A stretch of 64,000 nt of DNA from Oscillibacter valericigenes (GCF_021531435.1 NZ_JAFBIS010000002.1:1-64000), one strand, 5' to 3'; counted from the first letter of the stretch, positions 49,790-61,166 are shown. Numbers and translations: made by a program. The notes: generated by a model from the letters alone, not told the origin.

Positions 49790-51025
49790 ATGAAAAGAAA
49801 ACGCTTGTTAAGCATTCTGCTGGCCCTGTGCCTGACCTTTTCCCTGACTGCCTGCGGCGGCGGCAGTGCCAGCAGCAGTGCCCCTGCTGCTGGCGGCGAT
49901 GCCGCTGAGAGCAGCGACGAACCCATTCTGATCGGCACCATCTCCCCCAACACCGGCAACCTGGCCGCCTACGGCACCGCCGTCACCACCGGCGTAGCGC
50001 TGGCCGTGGAGGAGATCAATGAGGCCGGCGGACTGCTGGGCCGCCAGGTGGAAGTCATCAACGCCGATGACCAGTATGACCCCACTGAGTGCCTGAACGC
50101 GTTCAACTCTCTGGTGTCCCAGGGCGTGGGACTGATCGTGGGCTCCGTGACCTCCGGCTGCACCAGCGCCATCACCGGTGCCGCCAACGAGGAGGAGGTC
50201 TGCCTGATCACCCCCACCTCCACCGCCGACTCCATCACCACCGAGGATGACTTCGTCTTCCGTTCCTGCTACGCCGACAGCTTCCAGGGCGCCATCGCCG
50301 CCGCCTATGCCAAGCAGGCCGGCTATGACAAGGTGGGCATGGTCTACTGCGCCGCCGATACGTACTCCAAGGGCCTGTATGACTCCTTCTCCGCCGCCTG
50401 CGAGAAGTACGGCGTGGAAGTTGCCGCCGTGGAGTCCACCGCTTCCATGGATGTCCAGGACTACACCAACCAGTTCGCCGCCATGGTGAACGCCGGCGTG
50501 CAGTTCGTCTACGCTCCCTTCTACTATGACGTCATCGGCCCCTACCTGGTCACCCAGGCCCGCGCTGCTGGCTACACCGGTGTTATCATGGGCGCTGACG
50601 GCTATGACACCACTCCCGACTACGTGGTGGACGGCGCCGACCTGACCGCTTTCGATAACGTTTACTGGACCAACCACTACGACCCCGCCGACACCTCCGA
50701 AAAGAGCGTGGCCTTCGTCTCCGCATATGAGGCGAAGTACGGCAACACCCCCAGCGCTTTCGCAGCTCTGGCCTATGACTGCGTGATGATGTACAAGACC
50801 GCTATCGAGGCCGCCGGCTCCGCCGATCCCGTGGAGGTCCGGGACGCCCTGGCCGCCGACGGCGTGGTCTACGACTGCATCACCGGCACCTACTCTCTGG
50901 ATGAGACCGGCACTCCCGTCAAGGGCGCTTCCATCATCGCTTTCGAGGCCGGCACCGGCGCCGACGGCAAGCCCGCCGTGGTGTCTACGCTTCTGGATGT
51001 CGTCACGGAACTGCCCGAGGCATAA
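49790..51025 (+). CDS. Branched-chain amino-acid-type ABC transporter substrate-binding lipoprotein
   Basis: 411 residues. Lipoprotein signal with lipobox LTAC (Cys about residue 22) and a Gly/Ser/Ala linker, then a LivJ-type periplasmic-binding fold: ILIGTISPNTGNLAAYGTAVTTGVALAVEEINEAGGLLGR is the family opening. It feeds the permease pair encoded downstream. The ligand is probably a branched-chain amino acid, but LivJ-type receptors also bind amides and aromatic acids. GGAGG precedes the ATG. Confidence 0.93.
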   Translation: MKRKRLLSILLALCLTFSLTACGGGSASSSAPAAGGDAAESSDEPILIGTISPNTGNLAAYGTAVTTGVALAVEEINEAGGLLGRQVEVINADDQYDPTECLNAFNSLVSQGVGLIVGSVTSGCTSAITGAANEEEVCLITPTSTADSITTEDDFVFRSCYADSFQGAIAAAYAKQAGYDKVGMVYCAADTYSKGLYDSFSAACEKYGVEVAAVESTASMDVQDYTNQFAAMVNAGVQFVYAPFYYDVIGPYLVTQARAAGYTGVIMGADGYDTTPDYVVDGADLTAFDNVYWTNHYDPADTSEKSVAFVSAYEAKYGNTPSAFAALAYDCVMMYKTAIEAAGSADPVEVRDALAADGVVYDCITGTYSLDETGTPVKGASIIAFEAGTGADGKPAVVSTLLDVVTELPEA

Positions 51026-51053
51026 TCAATCTGACAGACTCTGCAATGCGGCA

Positions 51054-51080
51054 GGGGAGGCCTCCTGCGGGAGCCTCCCC
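51054..51080 (+). promoter_or_regulatory. Intercistronic hairpin after the binding-protein gene
   Basis: GGGGAGGC / GCCTCCCC stem with no T-tract. Such elements often protect the abundant binding-protein mRNA and reduce read-through into the permease genes. Confidence 0.6.
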
Positions 51081-51131
51081 CGCCGCTTCCATTTATAAAC
51101 GACCTCCGCAGAAAGAAAGGGGAGAACCCGC

Positions 51132-52028
51132 ATGAGCACTTTCATCCAGACCTTGTTCGTGGGCCTGCGGCTGGGCAGCATCTACGCCCTGGTGGCGCTG
51201 GGCTACACCATGGTCTACGGCATTATCCGCCTCATCAACTTTGCCCACGGCGACTTCATCATGGTGGGCGGCTATACCATGATCTTCACTGTTCCCGCCG
51301 CTCTGGCCCTGGGCCTGCCCGCCTGGACCGCCGTCCTCGCCGCCATCGCCGTGTGCGCGCTGGTCGGTATGGGCACGGAGCTGATCGCCTACCGCCCCGT
51401 GCGGAAAAAGGGCACCAATATGACCGCCCTCATCACCGCCATCGCCATGAGCCTGCTGCTGGAGAATCTGGCCCAGGCTATCCCGGCCATCGGCCCCAAC
51501 CCCAAGGTCGCCAGCCAGATCTTCACCGCCGGCGGCATCTCCTTCGCGGGCGTGACGCTGGAGTACACCACCCTGCTGACCATCGTCATCAGCGCCATCG
51601 TCATGGTGGTGCTGTTCCAGTTCACCCAGCGGACCAAGCTGGGCCGGGCCATGCGCTGCGTCTCCGAGGATAAGGAGGCCGCTACCCTCATGGGCATCAA
51701 CGTCAACCACACCATTCTGGCCACCTTCGCCATCGGCTCCGGCCTGGCGGCTGTGGCGGCGCTGATGTATATGGCCCAGTACCCGAAGATCTACACCACC
51801 ATGGGATCCCTGCTGGGCCTGAAAGCCTTCGTCTCCGCCGTGCTGGGCGGCATCGGCATCATCCCCGGCGCGGTGCTGGGCGGCATCGTCATCGGTCTGG
51901 TGGAGTCTTTTACCACCAGCTACGTTTCTTCCAGCATGGCGGACGCCTTTGTGTTCCTGATTTTGATTGTGGTGCTGGTGCTCAAGCCCGCCGGCATCCT
52001 GGGCAAGAATGTGGGTGAGAAGGTATGA
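51132..52028 (+). CDS. livH: Branched-chain amino-acid ABC transporter permease LivH
   Basis: 298 residues with about eight helices. GLRLGSIYALVALGYTMVYGIIRLINFAHGD is the LivH signature, with the EAA-like loop at GLKAFVSAVLGGIG. It forms the channel with LivM. GGGGAGAA precedes the ATG. The end overlaps livM by 4 bp. Confidence 0.94.
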   Translation: MSTFIQTLFVGLRLGSIYALVALGYTMVYGIIRLINFAHGDFIMVGGYTMIFTVPAALALGLPAWTAVLAAIAVCALVGMGTELIAYRPVRKKGTNMTALITAIAMSLLLENLAQAIPAIGPNPKVASQIFTAGGISFAGVTLEYTTLLTIVISAIVMVVLFQFTQRTKLGRAMRCVSEDKEAATLMGINVNHTILATFAIGSGLAAVAALMYMAQYPKIYTTMGSLLGLKAFVSAVLGGIGIIPGAVLGGIVIGLVESFTTSYVSSSMADAFVFLILIVVLVLKPAGILGKNVGEKV

Positions 52029-53176
52029 AACAGAACAAGACCATGCAGGGCTACCTGCTCAATACCATTGTTATCGTGGTACTGTTCGCCGCTTTTCAGA
52101 TGCTCACCGCCGCCTTCGGCGGCAGCGGCTCCTTCAAGCTGGTGATCGCCCCCTGCCTGTGGCAGTGCTGCTACCTCATCATTCTGGCGGCGTCGCTGAA
52201 CCTGGTGCTGGGCTTTCTGGGACAGCTCTCTCTGGGCCACTGCGGATTTATGGCCATCGGCGCCTATACGGCGGCACTGCTGAGTCTGGCCTGTGAGCGG
52301 GCCGGGGTGTTCAAGAACGCCAACGACCCCGTTTATCTCGTCATCATTTTCGCCTGTATTCTGGCGGCGGGCATCCTGTCCGCGCTGGTGGGCCTGCTGG
52401 TGGGCATCCCCGCCCTGCGGCTGAAGGGCGACTATCTGGCCATCATCACCCTGGGCTTCGGCATGATCATTGTGAACATCATCAACAACCTGCCTTTCTG
52501 CGGACAGGACGGTCTGTCCCAGGGCTCCGCCTCCGCGTCTTTGTATAAAAACGGCCTGGGCTTTGGCTCCAAGAGCAAGGTGACGTTTCTGTGGGTGGCC
52601 ATTTTGACCACCATCGTCTGCATGACCATGATGTTCATGTTCATCCGCTCCAAGTATGGCCGCTGCATCCGGGCCATCCGGGACGACGAGATCGCAGCCT
52701 CCGCCTCCGGCATCAACACCTCTTTTTATAAGGTGATGACCTTCGCCTACTCCGCGTTCTTCGCGGGCGTGGCCGGCGCGCTGTACGCCTGCGCCAACGC
52801 CACGCTGTCCACCTCCTCCTTTGCCTTTACCAACGGCGGCATCCTGAACTCCACGTTTATCGTGGTCATGGTGGTGCTGGGCGGCATGGGTTCCCTCACC
52901 GGCTCCGTGGTGGCGGCGGTGGTCATGTTCCTGGTGAACTATCAGATCAAAAACGGCGCTTGGGTGGCGCTGCTGCCCGCCTCCGTCCAGGGCATATTCC
53001 AGTATCCCATGCTGGTCTACGCCATCCTGCTCATTATCATCATCGTGTTCCGGCCCAAGGGCATCTTCGGCGCCTATGAGTTCTCCCTGCGGAACCTGCC
53101 CGCCGACCTGAAAGCGTCCCGGGCCAGAAAAGCCGCCGAAAAGGCGGAGAGAAAGGAGGCCGGCGCCCATGTCTGA
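52025..53176 (+). CDS. livM: Branched-chain amino-acid ABC transporter permease LivM
   Basis: 383 residues with about ten helices. The region SLNLVLGFLGQLSLGHCGFMAIGAYTAALL and LKGDYLAIITLGFGMI are LivM hallmarks. A charged C-terminal tail (KASRARKAAEKAERKE) extends into the cytoplasm. It overlaps livG by 8 bp. Confidence 0.94.
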   Translation: MKQNKTMQGYLLNTIVIVVLFAAFQMLTAAFGGSGSFKLVIAPCLWQCCYLIILAASLNLVLGFLGQLSLGHCGFMAIGAYTAALLSLACERAGVFKNANDPVYLVIIFACILAAGILSALVGLLVGIPALRLKGDYLAIITLGFGMIIVNIINNLPFCGQDGLSQGSASASLYKNGLGFGSKSKVTFLWVAILTTIVCMTMMFMFIRSKYGRCIRAIRDDEIAASASGINTSFYKVMTFAYSAFFAGVAGALYACANATLSTSSFAFTNGGILNSTFIVVMVVLGGMGSLTGSVVAAVVMFLVNYQIKNGAWVALLPASVQGIFQYPMLVYAILLIIIIVFRPKGIFGAYEFSLRNLPADLKASRARKAAEKAERKEAGAHV

Positions 53177-53945
53177 AGCGGTAAAGACTCCCGTTCTGGA
53201 GACGAAGAAGCTGGGTATCACCTTCGGCGGATTGAAAGCCGTCCAGGATTTCAATATTCAAATCTACCAGGGTGAACTGGTGGGCCTCATCGGACCCAAC
53301 GGCGCGGGCAAGACCACGGTCTTCAACCTCCTCACCGGCGTTTACGTCCCCACGGAGGGCACGGTCCTGCTGAACGGCGTGCCCCTGAACGGCAAAAAGA
53401 CCCACCAGTTCGTGGCGGCTGGCGTGGCCCGGACCTTCCAGAACATCCGCCTGTTCAAGCAGATGTCCGTCATCGACAACGTGAAGGCGGCTTTCACCAA
53501 GGATATTTCCTATAACCTTCTGGACGCTACTCTCCGCACGCCGAAGTTCTGGAAAACGGAGAAGGCCATGACGGAAAAGGCCATGGACCTGCTTGCCATC
53601 TGCCACCTGGAGGACAAGGCCGACATTCTGGCCTCCAGCCTGCCCTATGGCCAGCAGCGGAAGCTGGAAATCGCCCGGGCCCTGGCGACGGACATGAAGG
53701 TCCTGCTGCTGGATGAGCCTGCCGCCGGCATGAACCCCACGGAGACGGCGGAGCTGCTGGAGTGCATCAACACCATCCGGGACCGCTTTGGCGTCGCCAT
53801 CCTGCTCATCGAGCACGATATGTCCCTGGTGATGAACGTCTGCGAGCGCATCCAGGTCATCGACTACGGTCAGACCATCGCTTCCGGCCTGCCGGAGGAG
53901 ATCGCCAACAATCCCAAGGTCATCGCGGCCTATCTGGGCGAGTAA
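53169..53945 (+). CDS. livG: Branched-chain amino-acid ABC transporter ATPase LivG
   Basis: 258 residues. Walker A GPNGAGKTT (about 42-50), signature SSLPYGQQRKLEIARAL, Walker B VLLLDEPAAGMNPTE and His loop LIEHDMSLVM are all intact. The LPYGxQR signature in place of LSGGQ is normal for LivG. Confidence 0.95.
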   Translation: MSEAVKTPVLETKKLGITFGGLKAVQDFNIQIYQGELVGLIGPNGAGKTTVFNLLTGVYVPTEGTVLLNGVPLNGKKTHQFVAAGVARTFQNIRLFKQMSVIDNVKAAFTKDISYNLLDATLRTPKFWKTEKAMTEKAMDLLAICHLEDKADILASSLPYGQQRKLEIARALATDMKVLLLDEPAAGMNPTETAELLECINTIRDRFGVAILLIEHDMSLVMNVCERIQVIDYGQTIASGLPEEIANNPKVIAAYLGE

Positions 53946-53957
53946 GGGGGGAACATC

Positions 53958-54662
53958 ATGCTGGAAATCAAAGACCTGAACGTCTTTTACGGGGCCATCC
54001 ACGCCCTGAAGGGTATCTCCCTGACCGTCGGCGACGGCGAGCTGGTGTCCCTGATCGGCGCCAACGGCGCAGGCAAGACCACCACGCTGCATACCATCTC
54101 CGGCCTGCTGCATGCCGCCTCCGGTTCTATCACGCTGGACGGCAAGGACCTGCAGAAGGTCCCGGCCAATACCATCATCAACATGGGCCTGGCCCATGTG
54201 CCGGAGGGCCGTCATGTGTTCGCCCGCATGACGGTGGAGGAAAACCTCCGCATGGGCGCTTACATCCTGAAGGACCAGAAGAAGGTCTCCGAGAATCTGG
54301 AAAAGGTCTACGGCCATTTCCCCCGGCTGAAGGAGCGGTATAAGCAGCTGGCGGGCACACTCTCCGGCGGCGAGCAGCAGATGCTGGCCACCGGCCGGGC
54401 GCTGATGACCGACCCGAAGATCGTGCTGATGGATGAGCCCTCCATGGGCCTCAGCCCCCTGCTGGTCAAGGAGATCTTCGCCATCATCGAGGAGCTGCAC
54501 AAGAGCGGCATTACGATTTTGCTGGTGGAGCAGAACGCTAAAATGGCCCTGGCGGTCAGCGACCGGGCCTACGTGCTGGAGACCGGCACTATTTCCATGG
54601 AGGGCCGCGCCGCCGACCTGGCCGCCGACGACCGGGTCCGCAAGGCCTATCTGGGCGCCTGA
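53958..54662 (+). CDS. livF: Branched-chain amino-acid ABC transporter ATPase LivF
   Basis: 234 residues. Walker A GANGAGKTT, signature LSGGEQQMLATGRAL, Walker B IVLMDEPSMGLSP, and the VPEGRHVFARMTVEENL stretch specific to LivF. GGGGGG precedes the ATG. It completes the five-part transporter. Confidence 0.95.
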   Translation: MLEIKDLNVFYGAIHALKGISLTVGDGELVSLIGANGAGKTTTLHTISGLLHAASGSITLDGKDLQKVPANTIINMGLAHVPEGRHVFARMTVEENLRMGAYILKDQKKVSENLEKVYGHFPRLKERYKQLAGTLSGGEQQMLATGRALMTDPKIVLMDEPSMGLSPLLVKEIFAIIEELHKSGITILLVEQNAKMALAVSDRAYVLETGTISMEGRAADLAADDRVRKAYLGA

Positions 54663-54674
54663 GGAGGGGATCGT

Positions 54675-55298
54675 ATGGAAAAATTCGTCATCACCGTGGC
54701 CCGTGAGACCGGCAGCGGCGGCCACAACATTACCCGCAAGCTGTCCGACGCCCTGGGCATTCCCTACTATGACCGGGACCTGCTGCGGAAGGCCTCGGAG
54801 GTCAGCGGCATCCACGAGCGGCTCTTCGGCGCCGCCGACGAGCGCATCGGATTGAAGGAGATGCTCTCCGCCGCCGAGAAGGTCTACACCGGCGAAATCC
54901 TGCCGCCGGACAGCGACGACTACGTGTCCACCCGGAACCTGTTCAGCTTCCAGGCCAAAATCATCAAGGAACTGGCGGACACGGAGAGCTGCATCATCCT
55001 GGGCCGCTGCGCCAACTACCTGCTGGCGGGCCGTCCCAATGTCCTGCGGGTGTTCATCCACGCCCCCATCGAGGCCCGACAGGAGCGGGTGGCGTCCTAC
55101 TCCCTGGCCTGGAGCCAGCGGGAGGTGTCCAAGCACATCCGGGTGGAGGATAAACGCCGCTCCGCCTACTACCGCTACTATACCGGCGAGGAGTGGCGGG
55201 ACGCCGCGGCCTACGACCTGAGCCTGGACTCCGACGCGCTGGGCGAGGACGGCTGCGTGGAATTCATCAAAAAGGCCCTGCCCCTGTTCTGCAAATAA
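54675..55298 (+). CDS. Cytidylate-kinase-like protein at the end of the liv operon
   Basis: 207 residues of the cytidylate-kinase-like family (Pfam Cytidylate_kin2). P-loop-like start TVARETGSGGHNITRKLSDALGIPYYDRDLL, a core IILGRCANYLLAGRPNVLRVFIHAP, and a lid with VEDKRRSAYYRYYTG. The enzyme family lacks a settled substrate; typical CMP kinase (Cmk) proteins differ in the nucleotide-binding region. It begins 12 bp after livF behind GAGGAGG, so it is part of that transcript. Confidence 0.88.
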   Translation: MEKFVITVARETGSGGHNITRKLSDALGIPYYDRDLLRKASEVSGIHERLFGAADERIGLKEMLSAAEKVYTGEILPPDSDDYVSTRNLFSFQAKIIKELADTESCIILGRCANYLLAGRPNVLRVFIHAPIEARQERVASYSLAWSQREVSKHIRVEDKRRSAYYRYYTGEEWRDAAAYDLSLDSDALGEDGCVEFIKKALPLFCK

Positions 55299-55324
55299 AC
55301 AAAGCCCGGCGGCGGAATTTTCAG

Positions 55325-55353
55325 TTGACGAAAGATGTCGGCGGGTGTAGGGT
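55325..55353 (+). promoter_or_regulatory. Possible promoter of the HIT gene
   Basis: -35 TTGACG (55325-55330), 17-bp spacer, weak -10 TAGGGT (55348-55353). Confidence 0.4.
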
Positions 55354-55386
55354 AAAAGTACCAACATAAACAGGAGGAAATTACCC

Positions 55387-55809
55387 ATGGGCTGCTTTTA
55401 CTGTGATGAACACCACGAAGGCCGGGAGGCCATTATGTTCAAGGTCGGCGAGATGAAGGCCGGCGTGCTGTACCTCTTCAAGGACCAGGCCCACAAGGGC
55501 CGCTGCGTGCTGGCTCTGAAAAACCACAAGAAGGAGCTGTGCGAGTGCGAGCCCCAGGAGCTGGCGGACTTTGCCGACGATCTGGCCCGCGCCTCCGGCG
55601 CCGTCAAGGAGCTGTGGGGCTGCACCAAGCTGAACCTGGCTTCCTTCGGCGACGCCAATCCCCACCTGCATTTCCACATCGTCCCCAAGTACGAGGGCGG
55701 CTTTGAGTTCGGCGGCAACTTCCAGATCACCAATCCCGAGCCCGTCCTGCTGAGCGACGCGGAGTATCAGGAGATGATCGCTGCCCTGAAAGCCAAGCTG
55801 GGCCTGTAA
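55387..55809 (+). CDS. HIT-family nucleotide hydrolase/transferase
   Basis: 140 residues. The HIT motif is PHLHFHIVP (about residue 95-103). An N-terminal CFYCDEHH may bind zinc, as in many Firmicute HIT proteins. The GAVKELWGCTKLNLASFGDANPHLHFH order fits the Hint/HIT class, which hydrolyses adenosine phosphoramidates or dinucleotides. AGGAGG precedes the ATG. Confidence 0.9.
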   Translation: MGCFYCDEHHEGREAIMFKVGEMKAGVLYLFKDQAHKGRCVLALKNHKKELCECEPQELADFADDLARASGAVKELWGCTKLNLASFGDANPHLHFHIVPKYEGGFEFGGNFQITNPEPVLLSDAEYQEMIAALKAKLGL

Positions 55810-55824
55810 ATGGTGAAAAACAGC

Positions 55825-55867
55825 AAAGCGGAGAGGAAATTGTTTCTCTCCGCTTTACTTATTTTTT
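55825..55867 (+). terminator. Intrinsic terminator of the HIT gene
   Basis: AAAGCGGAGAG / CTCTCCGCTTT stem followed by ACTTATTTTTT. Confidence 0.85.
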
Positions 55868-55952
55868 ACGGTTTTCCTCTTTCCTGGGCGGGAAGAATAT
55901 GATAAAATATCATCGGAAGGAAATCGATTACCTTAAGGAAAGGTGGAACTAT

Positions 55953-57692
55953 ATGAGAAAAACCAAGATTGTCTGCACCCTTGGCCCTGCCACGGACAGG
56001 GAGGGCGTCCTGCGGGAGATGCTGCTGGCGGGTATGAACGTGGCCCGGTTCAATTTCTCCCACGGCAGCCATGAAGAGCACAAGGCCCGGCTGGACCAGC
56101 TCAAAGCCCTGCGGGAGGAACTGAATCTGCCGGTGGCCGCCATGCTGGACACGAAGGGCCCGGAGATCCGCCTGAAAAACTTCAAAAATGATTCCGTCCG
56201 GCTGAAGACCGGCCAGGAGTTTACGCTGACCACCGAGGACATCGAGGGTGACGAGAAACGCTGCGCCATCACATACGCCGAGCTGCCCGACGATGTGAAG
56301 GAGGGCGACACGATCCTGCTGGATGACGGTCTGGTCCGCCTGACGGTGCTGGAGAGCGGGAACGGTTCCATCCGCTGCCGGGTGGAGAACGACGGCACCA
56401 TGAAGAGCAAAAAAGGCGTCAACGTGCCCAATGTCCGGCTGTCCATGCCCTACATGAGCCAGCGGGACCGGGACGACATCCTGTTCGGCGTGGAGCAGGG
56501 CTTTGACTATATTGCCGCCAGCTTCGTCCGCACGGCTGCCGACGTGCGGGAGCTGCGGAATCTGCTGGACCAGCACCACTCCAACATCCGCATCATCGCC
56601 AAGATCGAGAACCAGGAGGGCGTCAGCAACCTGCCGGACATTCTGGCGGTGGCCGACGGCGTCATGGTGGCCCGGGGCGACATGGGCGTGGAGATCGACT
56701 TCACGGAGATCCCCCTCATCCAGAAGAATATGATCAGCCAGTGCGTGGCCAGCGGCAAACCGGTCATCACCGCCACCCAGATGCTGGACTCCATGATGGA
56801 AAATCCCCGGCCCACCCGGGCGGAGATCACCGACGTGGCCAATGCCATCTATGACGGCACCAGCGCCATCATGCTCTCCGGCGAGACTGCCGCGGGCAAG
56901 TACCCGGTGGACGCCGTCCGCACCATGGACGCCATCGCCCGCAAGACCGAGGCCAATATCGACTGCTCCAAGCGGGTGAAGAATATCGGCAAGAGCCGCC
57001 TGTCCGTCACCGCCGCCACAGCTCACGCCGCCTGCACTACCGCCCTGGACATCGGCGCCGACGCCATCCTGACGGTGAGTCAGCGGGGCGTCACTGCCCA
57101 GATGGTCAGCCGCTTCCGGCCCCAGACGACGGTGGTGGCCCTGCTGCTGGACGAACAGGTCCGCCGCCAGATGGCGCTGTACTGGGGCGTGGAGCCCCTG
57201 ACCATGCCCTACGCCAGCAACACCGACGAGCTGGTGGATTTCGCCGTGAAGGCGGCGGAGGACGCCGGCATCATCAAACGGGGCGACCTGGTGGTGGTCA
57301 CCGCCGGCGTGCCAGTGGGCGTCGCGGGCACTACCAACATGATCCGGGTCTGTCAGGTGGGCGGCGCGCTGATCAACGGCGTGGGCGTGGGCACGGGGAA
57401 GGCCTCCGGCCCCCTGTGCGTCTGCCGCACACTGGACGAGGTGGAGGAGAAGTTCCACCCCGGCGACATTCTGGTGGTGCCCTATACCACCAACGCCCTG
57501 CTGCCCTATATCCGGCAGGCAGCCGCCGTCATCAGCGAGGAGGCCAGCACGGAGAGCCACTCCGCCACCGTGGGATTGACCCTGGATAAGCCCGTCATCG
57601 TGGCGGCCCCCAACGCCACCCGGCGGCTGACCGACGGCACGGTGGTGTCCGTGGACTGCGCCCGGGGCGTGGTGCAGACACTGCCGCAGTAA
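55953..57692 (+). CDS. pyk: Pyruvate kinase with C-terminal phosphohistidine-type extension
   Basis: 579 residues. N-terminal KTKIVCTLGPAT, substrate site FNFSHGSHEEH and the signature IIAKIENQEGVSN / VMVARGDMGVE identify it. It is about 100 residues longer than the E. coli enzyme: the extra C-terminal PEP-utilising-like domain (about 480-579, with THPG-like residues replaced by GPLCVCRTL) is typical of Bacillus/Clostridia enzymes. Start ATG at 55953 lies behind AAGGAAAGG. A short ATGATA-N3-TATCAT repeat lies over the presumed promoter (55899-55913). Confidence 0.96.
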   Translation: MRKTKIVCTLGPATDREGVLREMLLAGMNVARFNFSHGSHEEHKARLDQLKALREELNLPVAAMLDTKGPEIRLKNFKNDSVRLKTGQEFTLTTEDIEGDEKRCAITYAELPDDVKEGDTILLDDGLVRLTVLESGNGSIRCRVENDGTMKSKKGVNVPNVRLSMPYMSQRDRDDILFGVEQGFDYIAASFVRTAADVRELRNLLDQHHSNIRIIAKIENQEGVSNLPDILAVADGVMVARGDMGVEIDFTEIPLIQKNMISQCVASGKPVITATQMLDSMMENPRPTRAEITDVANAIYDGTSAIMLSGETAAGKYPVDAVRTMDAIARKTEANIDCSKRVKNIGKSRLSVTAATAHAACTTALDIGADAILTVSQRGVTAQMVSRFRPQTTVVALLLDEQVRRQMALYWGVEPLTMPYASNTDELVDFAVKAAEDAGIIKRGDLVVVTAGVPVGVAGTTNMIRVCQVGGALINGVGVGTGKASGPLCVCRTLDEVEEKFHPGDILVVPYTTNALLPYIRQAAAVISEEASTESHSATVGLTLDKPVIVAAPNATRRLTDGTVVSVDCARGVVQTLPQ

Positions 57693-57709
57693 AGAATAGA
57701 TGAAGTGAT

Positions 57710-57747
57710 AAAAAGAGGACGCTCCGCTGCGGAGCGTCCTCTTTTTG
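57710..57747. terminator. Bidirectional terminator between pyk and fhs
   Basis: AAAAAGAGGACGCTCCGC / GGAGCGTCCTCTTTTT hairpin between convergent genes. Confidence 0.92.
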
Positions 57748-57765
57748 TGAGATGGATGGAAAGTA

Positions 57766-59439
57766 TCAGAACAATCCGGTGATTTTGCCGTTCTCGTCCA
57801 CGTCGATCTTCTCGGCGGCAGGCACCTTGGGCAAGCCCGGCATCGTCATAATGTCGCCGGTCAGGGCCACCAGGAACCCGGCGCCGGCGGAGACCTTCAG
57901 GTTCCGCACCGTAATGGTGAAGTCCCGGGGGGCGCCCAGCTTGGCCGCGTCGTCGGAGAAGGAATACTGGGTCTTCGCCATGCAGATAGGCAGCTTGTCG
58001 AAGCCCAGGGCCTCCAGCTCCTTCATCTGCTTCCGGGCACCTGCGGTCAGCTCTACGCCGTTGGCGTGGTAGACCTTCCGGGCGATGTCGTTCAGCTTCT
58101 GCTCAATGCTGTCTTCGGTGTCGTAGGCAAAGCGGAAGTCGTTGGGTTGCTCGCACAGGCGGACGACCTCCTCGGCCAGAGCGATACCGCCCTCGCCGCC
58201 CTTGGCCCAGACTTCGCTGAGGGCCACGTTGACGCCCAGTTCCTTGCACTTGTCCTCCACCAGTTTCAGCTCGGCGGCGGTGTCGGTGGGGAAGGCGTTG
58301 ATGGCCACCACGCAGGGCAGGCCGAACACCTTGGTGATGTTCTCCACATGCTGCAGCAGGTTGGGCAGGCCCTTTTCCAGAGCGGGCAGGTTCTCCTCGT
58401 TCAGCTCCGCCTTGGGTACGCCGCCGTGGTTTTTCAGCGCCCGGACGGTGGCGACCACCACCACGGCGGAGGGCTTGAGGCCCGCCAGACGGCACTTGAT
58501 GTCCAGGAACTTTTCGGCGCCCAGGTCCGCACCGAAGCCGGCCTCGGTGACGGCGTAGTCCGCCAGCCGCATGGCCATCCTGGTGGCCATGACGGAGTTG
58601 CAGCCGTGGGCGATGTTGGCGAAGGGACCGCCGTGGATGAAGGCGGGGGTGCCTTCCAGGGTCTGGACCAGGTTGGGCTTCAGAGCATCTTTCAGCAGGG
58701 CGGCCATGGCGCCCTCGGCCTTCAGGTCGTGAGCGGTGACGGGCTTGCCGTCGTAGGTGTAGGCCACCACCATGCGGCCCAGCCGGGCCTTCAGGTCGGG
58801 AATGTCGGCGGAGAGGCACAGCACTGCCATAATTTCGGAGGCCACGGTGATGTCGAAGCCGTCCTCCCGGGGCACGCCCTGCATCCGGCCGCCCAGACCG
58901 TCCACGATGTTGCGGAGCTGGCGGTCGTTCATGTCCACGCACCGCTTCCAGGTGATGCGCTTGACGTCGATACCCAGGGCGTTGCCCTGCTGGATGTGGT
59001 TGTCCAGCATGGCGGCGCACAGGTTGTTGGCGGCGCCGATGGCGTGGAAGTCGCCGGTGAAGTGGAGGTTGATGTCCTCCATGGGCACCACCTGGGCGTA
59101 GCCGCCGCCGGCGGCGCCGCCCTTGACACCGAACACGGGGCCCAGGGAGGGCTCCCGCAGGGCTACCAGGGTGTTCTTGCCCAAGCGCCGCATGGCGTCG
59201 GCCAGACCCACGGTGGTAGTGGTCTTGCCCTCGCCGGCGGGGGTGGGATTGATGGCGGTGACCAGGATCAGCTTGCCGTCGGGACGCTTGCTCTCCCGCA
59301 GCAGGCGGTAGTCCACCTTGGCTTTGTAGTTGCCGTACAGCTCCAGGTACTGGCTGTCCACTCCGGCGGTCTCGGCAATCTCGGTGATGGGCTTCATGGC
59401 GCAGGACTGGGCGATCTCAATATCAGACAGAATCTTCAT
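57766..59439 (-). CDS. fhs: Formate-tetrahydrofolate ligase
   Basis: A 557-residue enzyme that activates formate on THF with ATP, giving 10-formyl-THF for purines or the methyl branch of the Wood-Ljungdahl pathway. P-loop [14 protein letters not shown] (about 65-78), [40 protein letters not shown] and [13 protein letters not shown] are diagnostic. CACGGAGG precedes the ATG. It is alone; other acetogenesis genes are not present here. It may simply supply one-carbon units. Confidence 0.97.
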   Translation of the reverse strand: MKILSDIEIAQSCAMKPITEIAETAGVDSQYLELYGNYKAKVDYRLLRESKRPDGKLILVTAINPTPAGEGKTTTTVGLADAMRRLGKNTLVALREPSLGPVFGVKGGAAGGGYAQVVPMEDINLHFTGDFHAIGAANNLCAAMLDNHIQQGNALGIDVKRITWKRCVDMNDRQLRNIVDGLGGRMQGVPREDGFDITVASEIMAVLCLSADIPDLKARLGRMVVAYTYDGKPVTAHDLKAEGAMAALLKDALKPNLVQTLEGTPAFIHGGPFANIAHGCNSVMATRMAMRLADYAVTEAGFGADLGAEKFLDIKCRLAGLKPSAVVVVATVRALKNHGGVPKAELNEENLPALEKGLPNLLQHVENITKVFGLPCVVAINAFPTDTAAELKLVEDKCKELGVNVALSEVWAKGGEGGIALAEEVVRLCEQPNDFRFAYDTEDSIEQKLNDIARKVYHANGVELTAGARKQMKELEALGFDKLPICMAKTQYSFSDDAAKLGAPRDFTITVRNLKVSAGAGFLVALTGDIMTMPGLPKVPAAEKIDVDENGKITGLF

Positions 59440-59603
59440 GCAGCGGCCTCCGTATATCTTGAAATATCAAAAAATAGGTACTACTTTTGCGTGCCTGAAA
59501 AATATACCACGAAATTTAAAGAAATGGAAGAGTCTTTTCAAAAGAAGTGCAGATATATTTTTACAACTTTAATATAAGAAATACTAATGTCCGGACAAAT
59601 AAG

Positions 59604-59632
59604 AGTGCCTGGTCCACACTGGACCAGGCACT
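59604..59632. terminator. Hairpin downstream of asnS
   Basis: Perfect 12-bp stem AGTGCCTGGTCC / GGACCAGGCACT. On the minus strand it is followed only by CTTATTTG. It lies in the 208-bp gap between asnS and fhs, which also must hold the fhs promoter. Confidence 0.7.
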
Positions 59633-59647
59633 GTTTTGATTGAACGA

Positions 59648-61042
<1,395 letters not shown>

Positions 61043-61095
61043 TGAAATTCACCCGTTTTCTTGTTTTTGGTGGGATCATCACACAATAATGAGGT

Positions 61096-61124
61096 ATTGT
61101 ACTCCATTCCCGCCGATTTTACAA
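61096..61124 (-). promoter_or_regulatory. Promoter of asnS
   Basis: Minus strand: -35 TTGTAA (61124-61119), 17-bp spacer, -10 TACAAT (61101-61096). Confidence 0.75.
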
Positions 61125-61166
61125 GAGGAAACGAAAGATTTTGACAGCCGCCCCGCTGCGCCTGCC

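Noticed and set aside
49672-49908. Leader peptide overlapping the liv promoter and hairpin
   Set aside because: The frame starts inside the promoter, has few branched-chain codons and no ribosome site.
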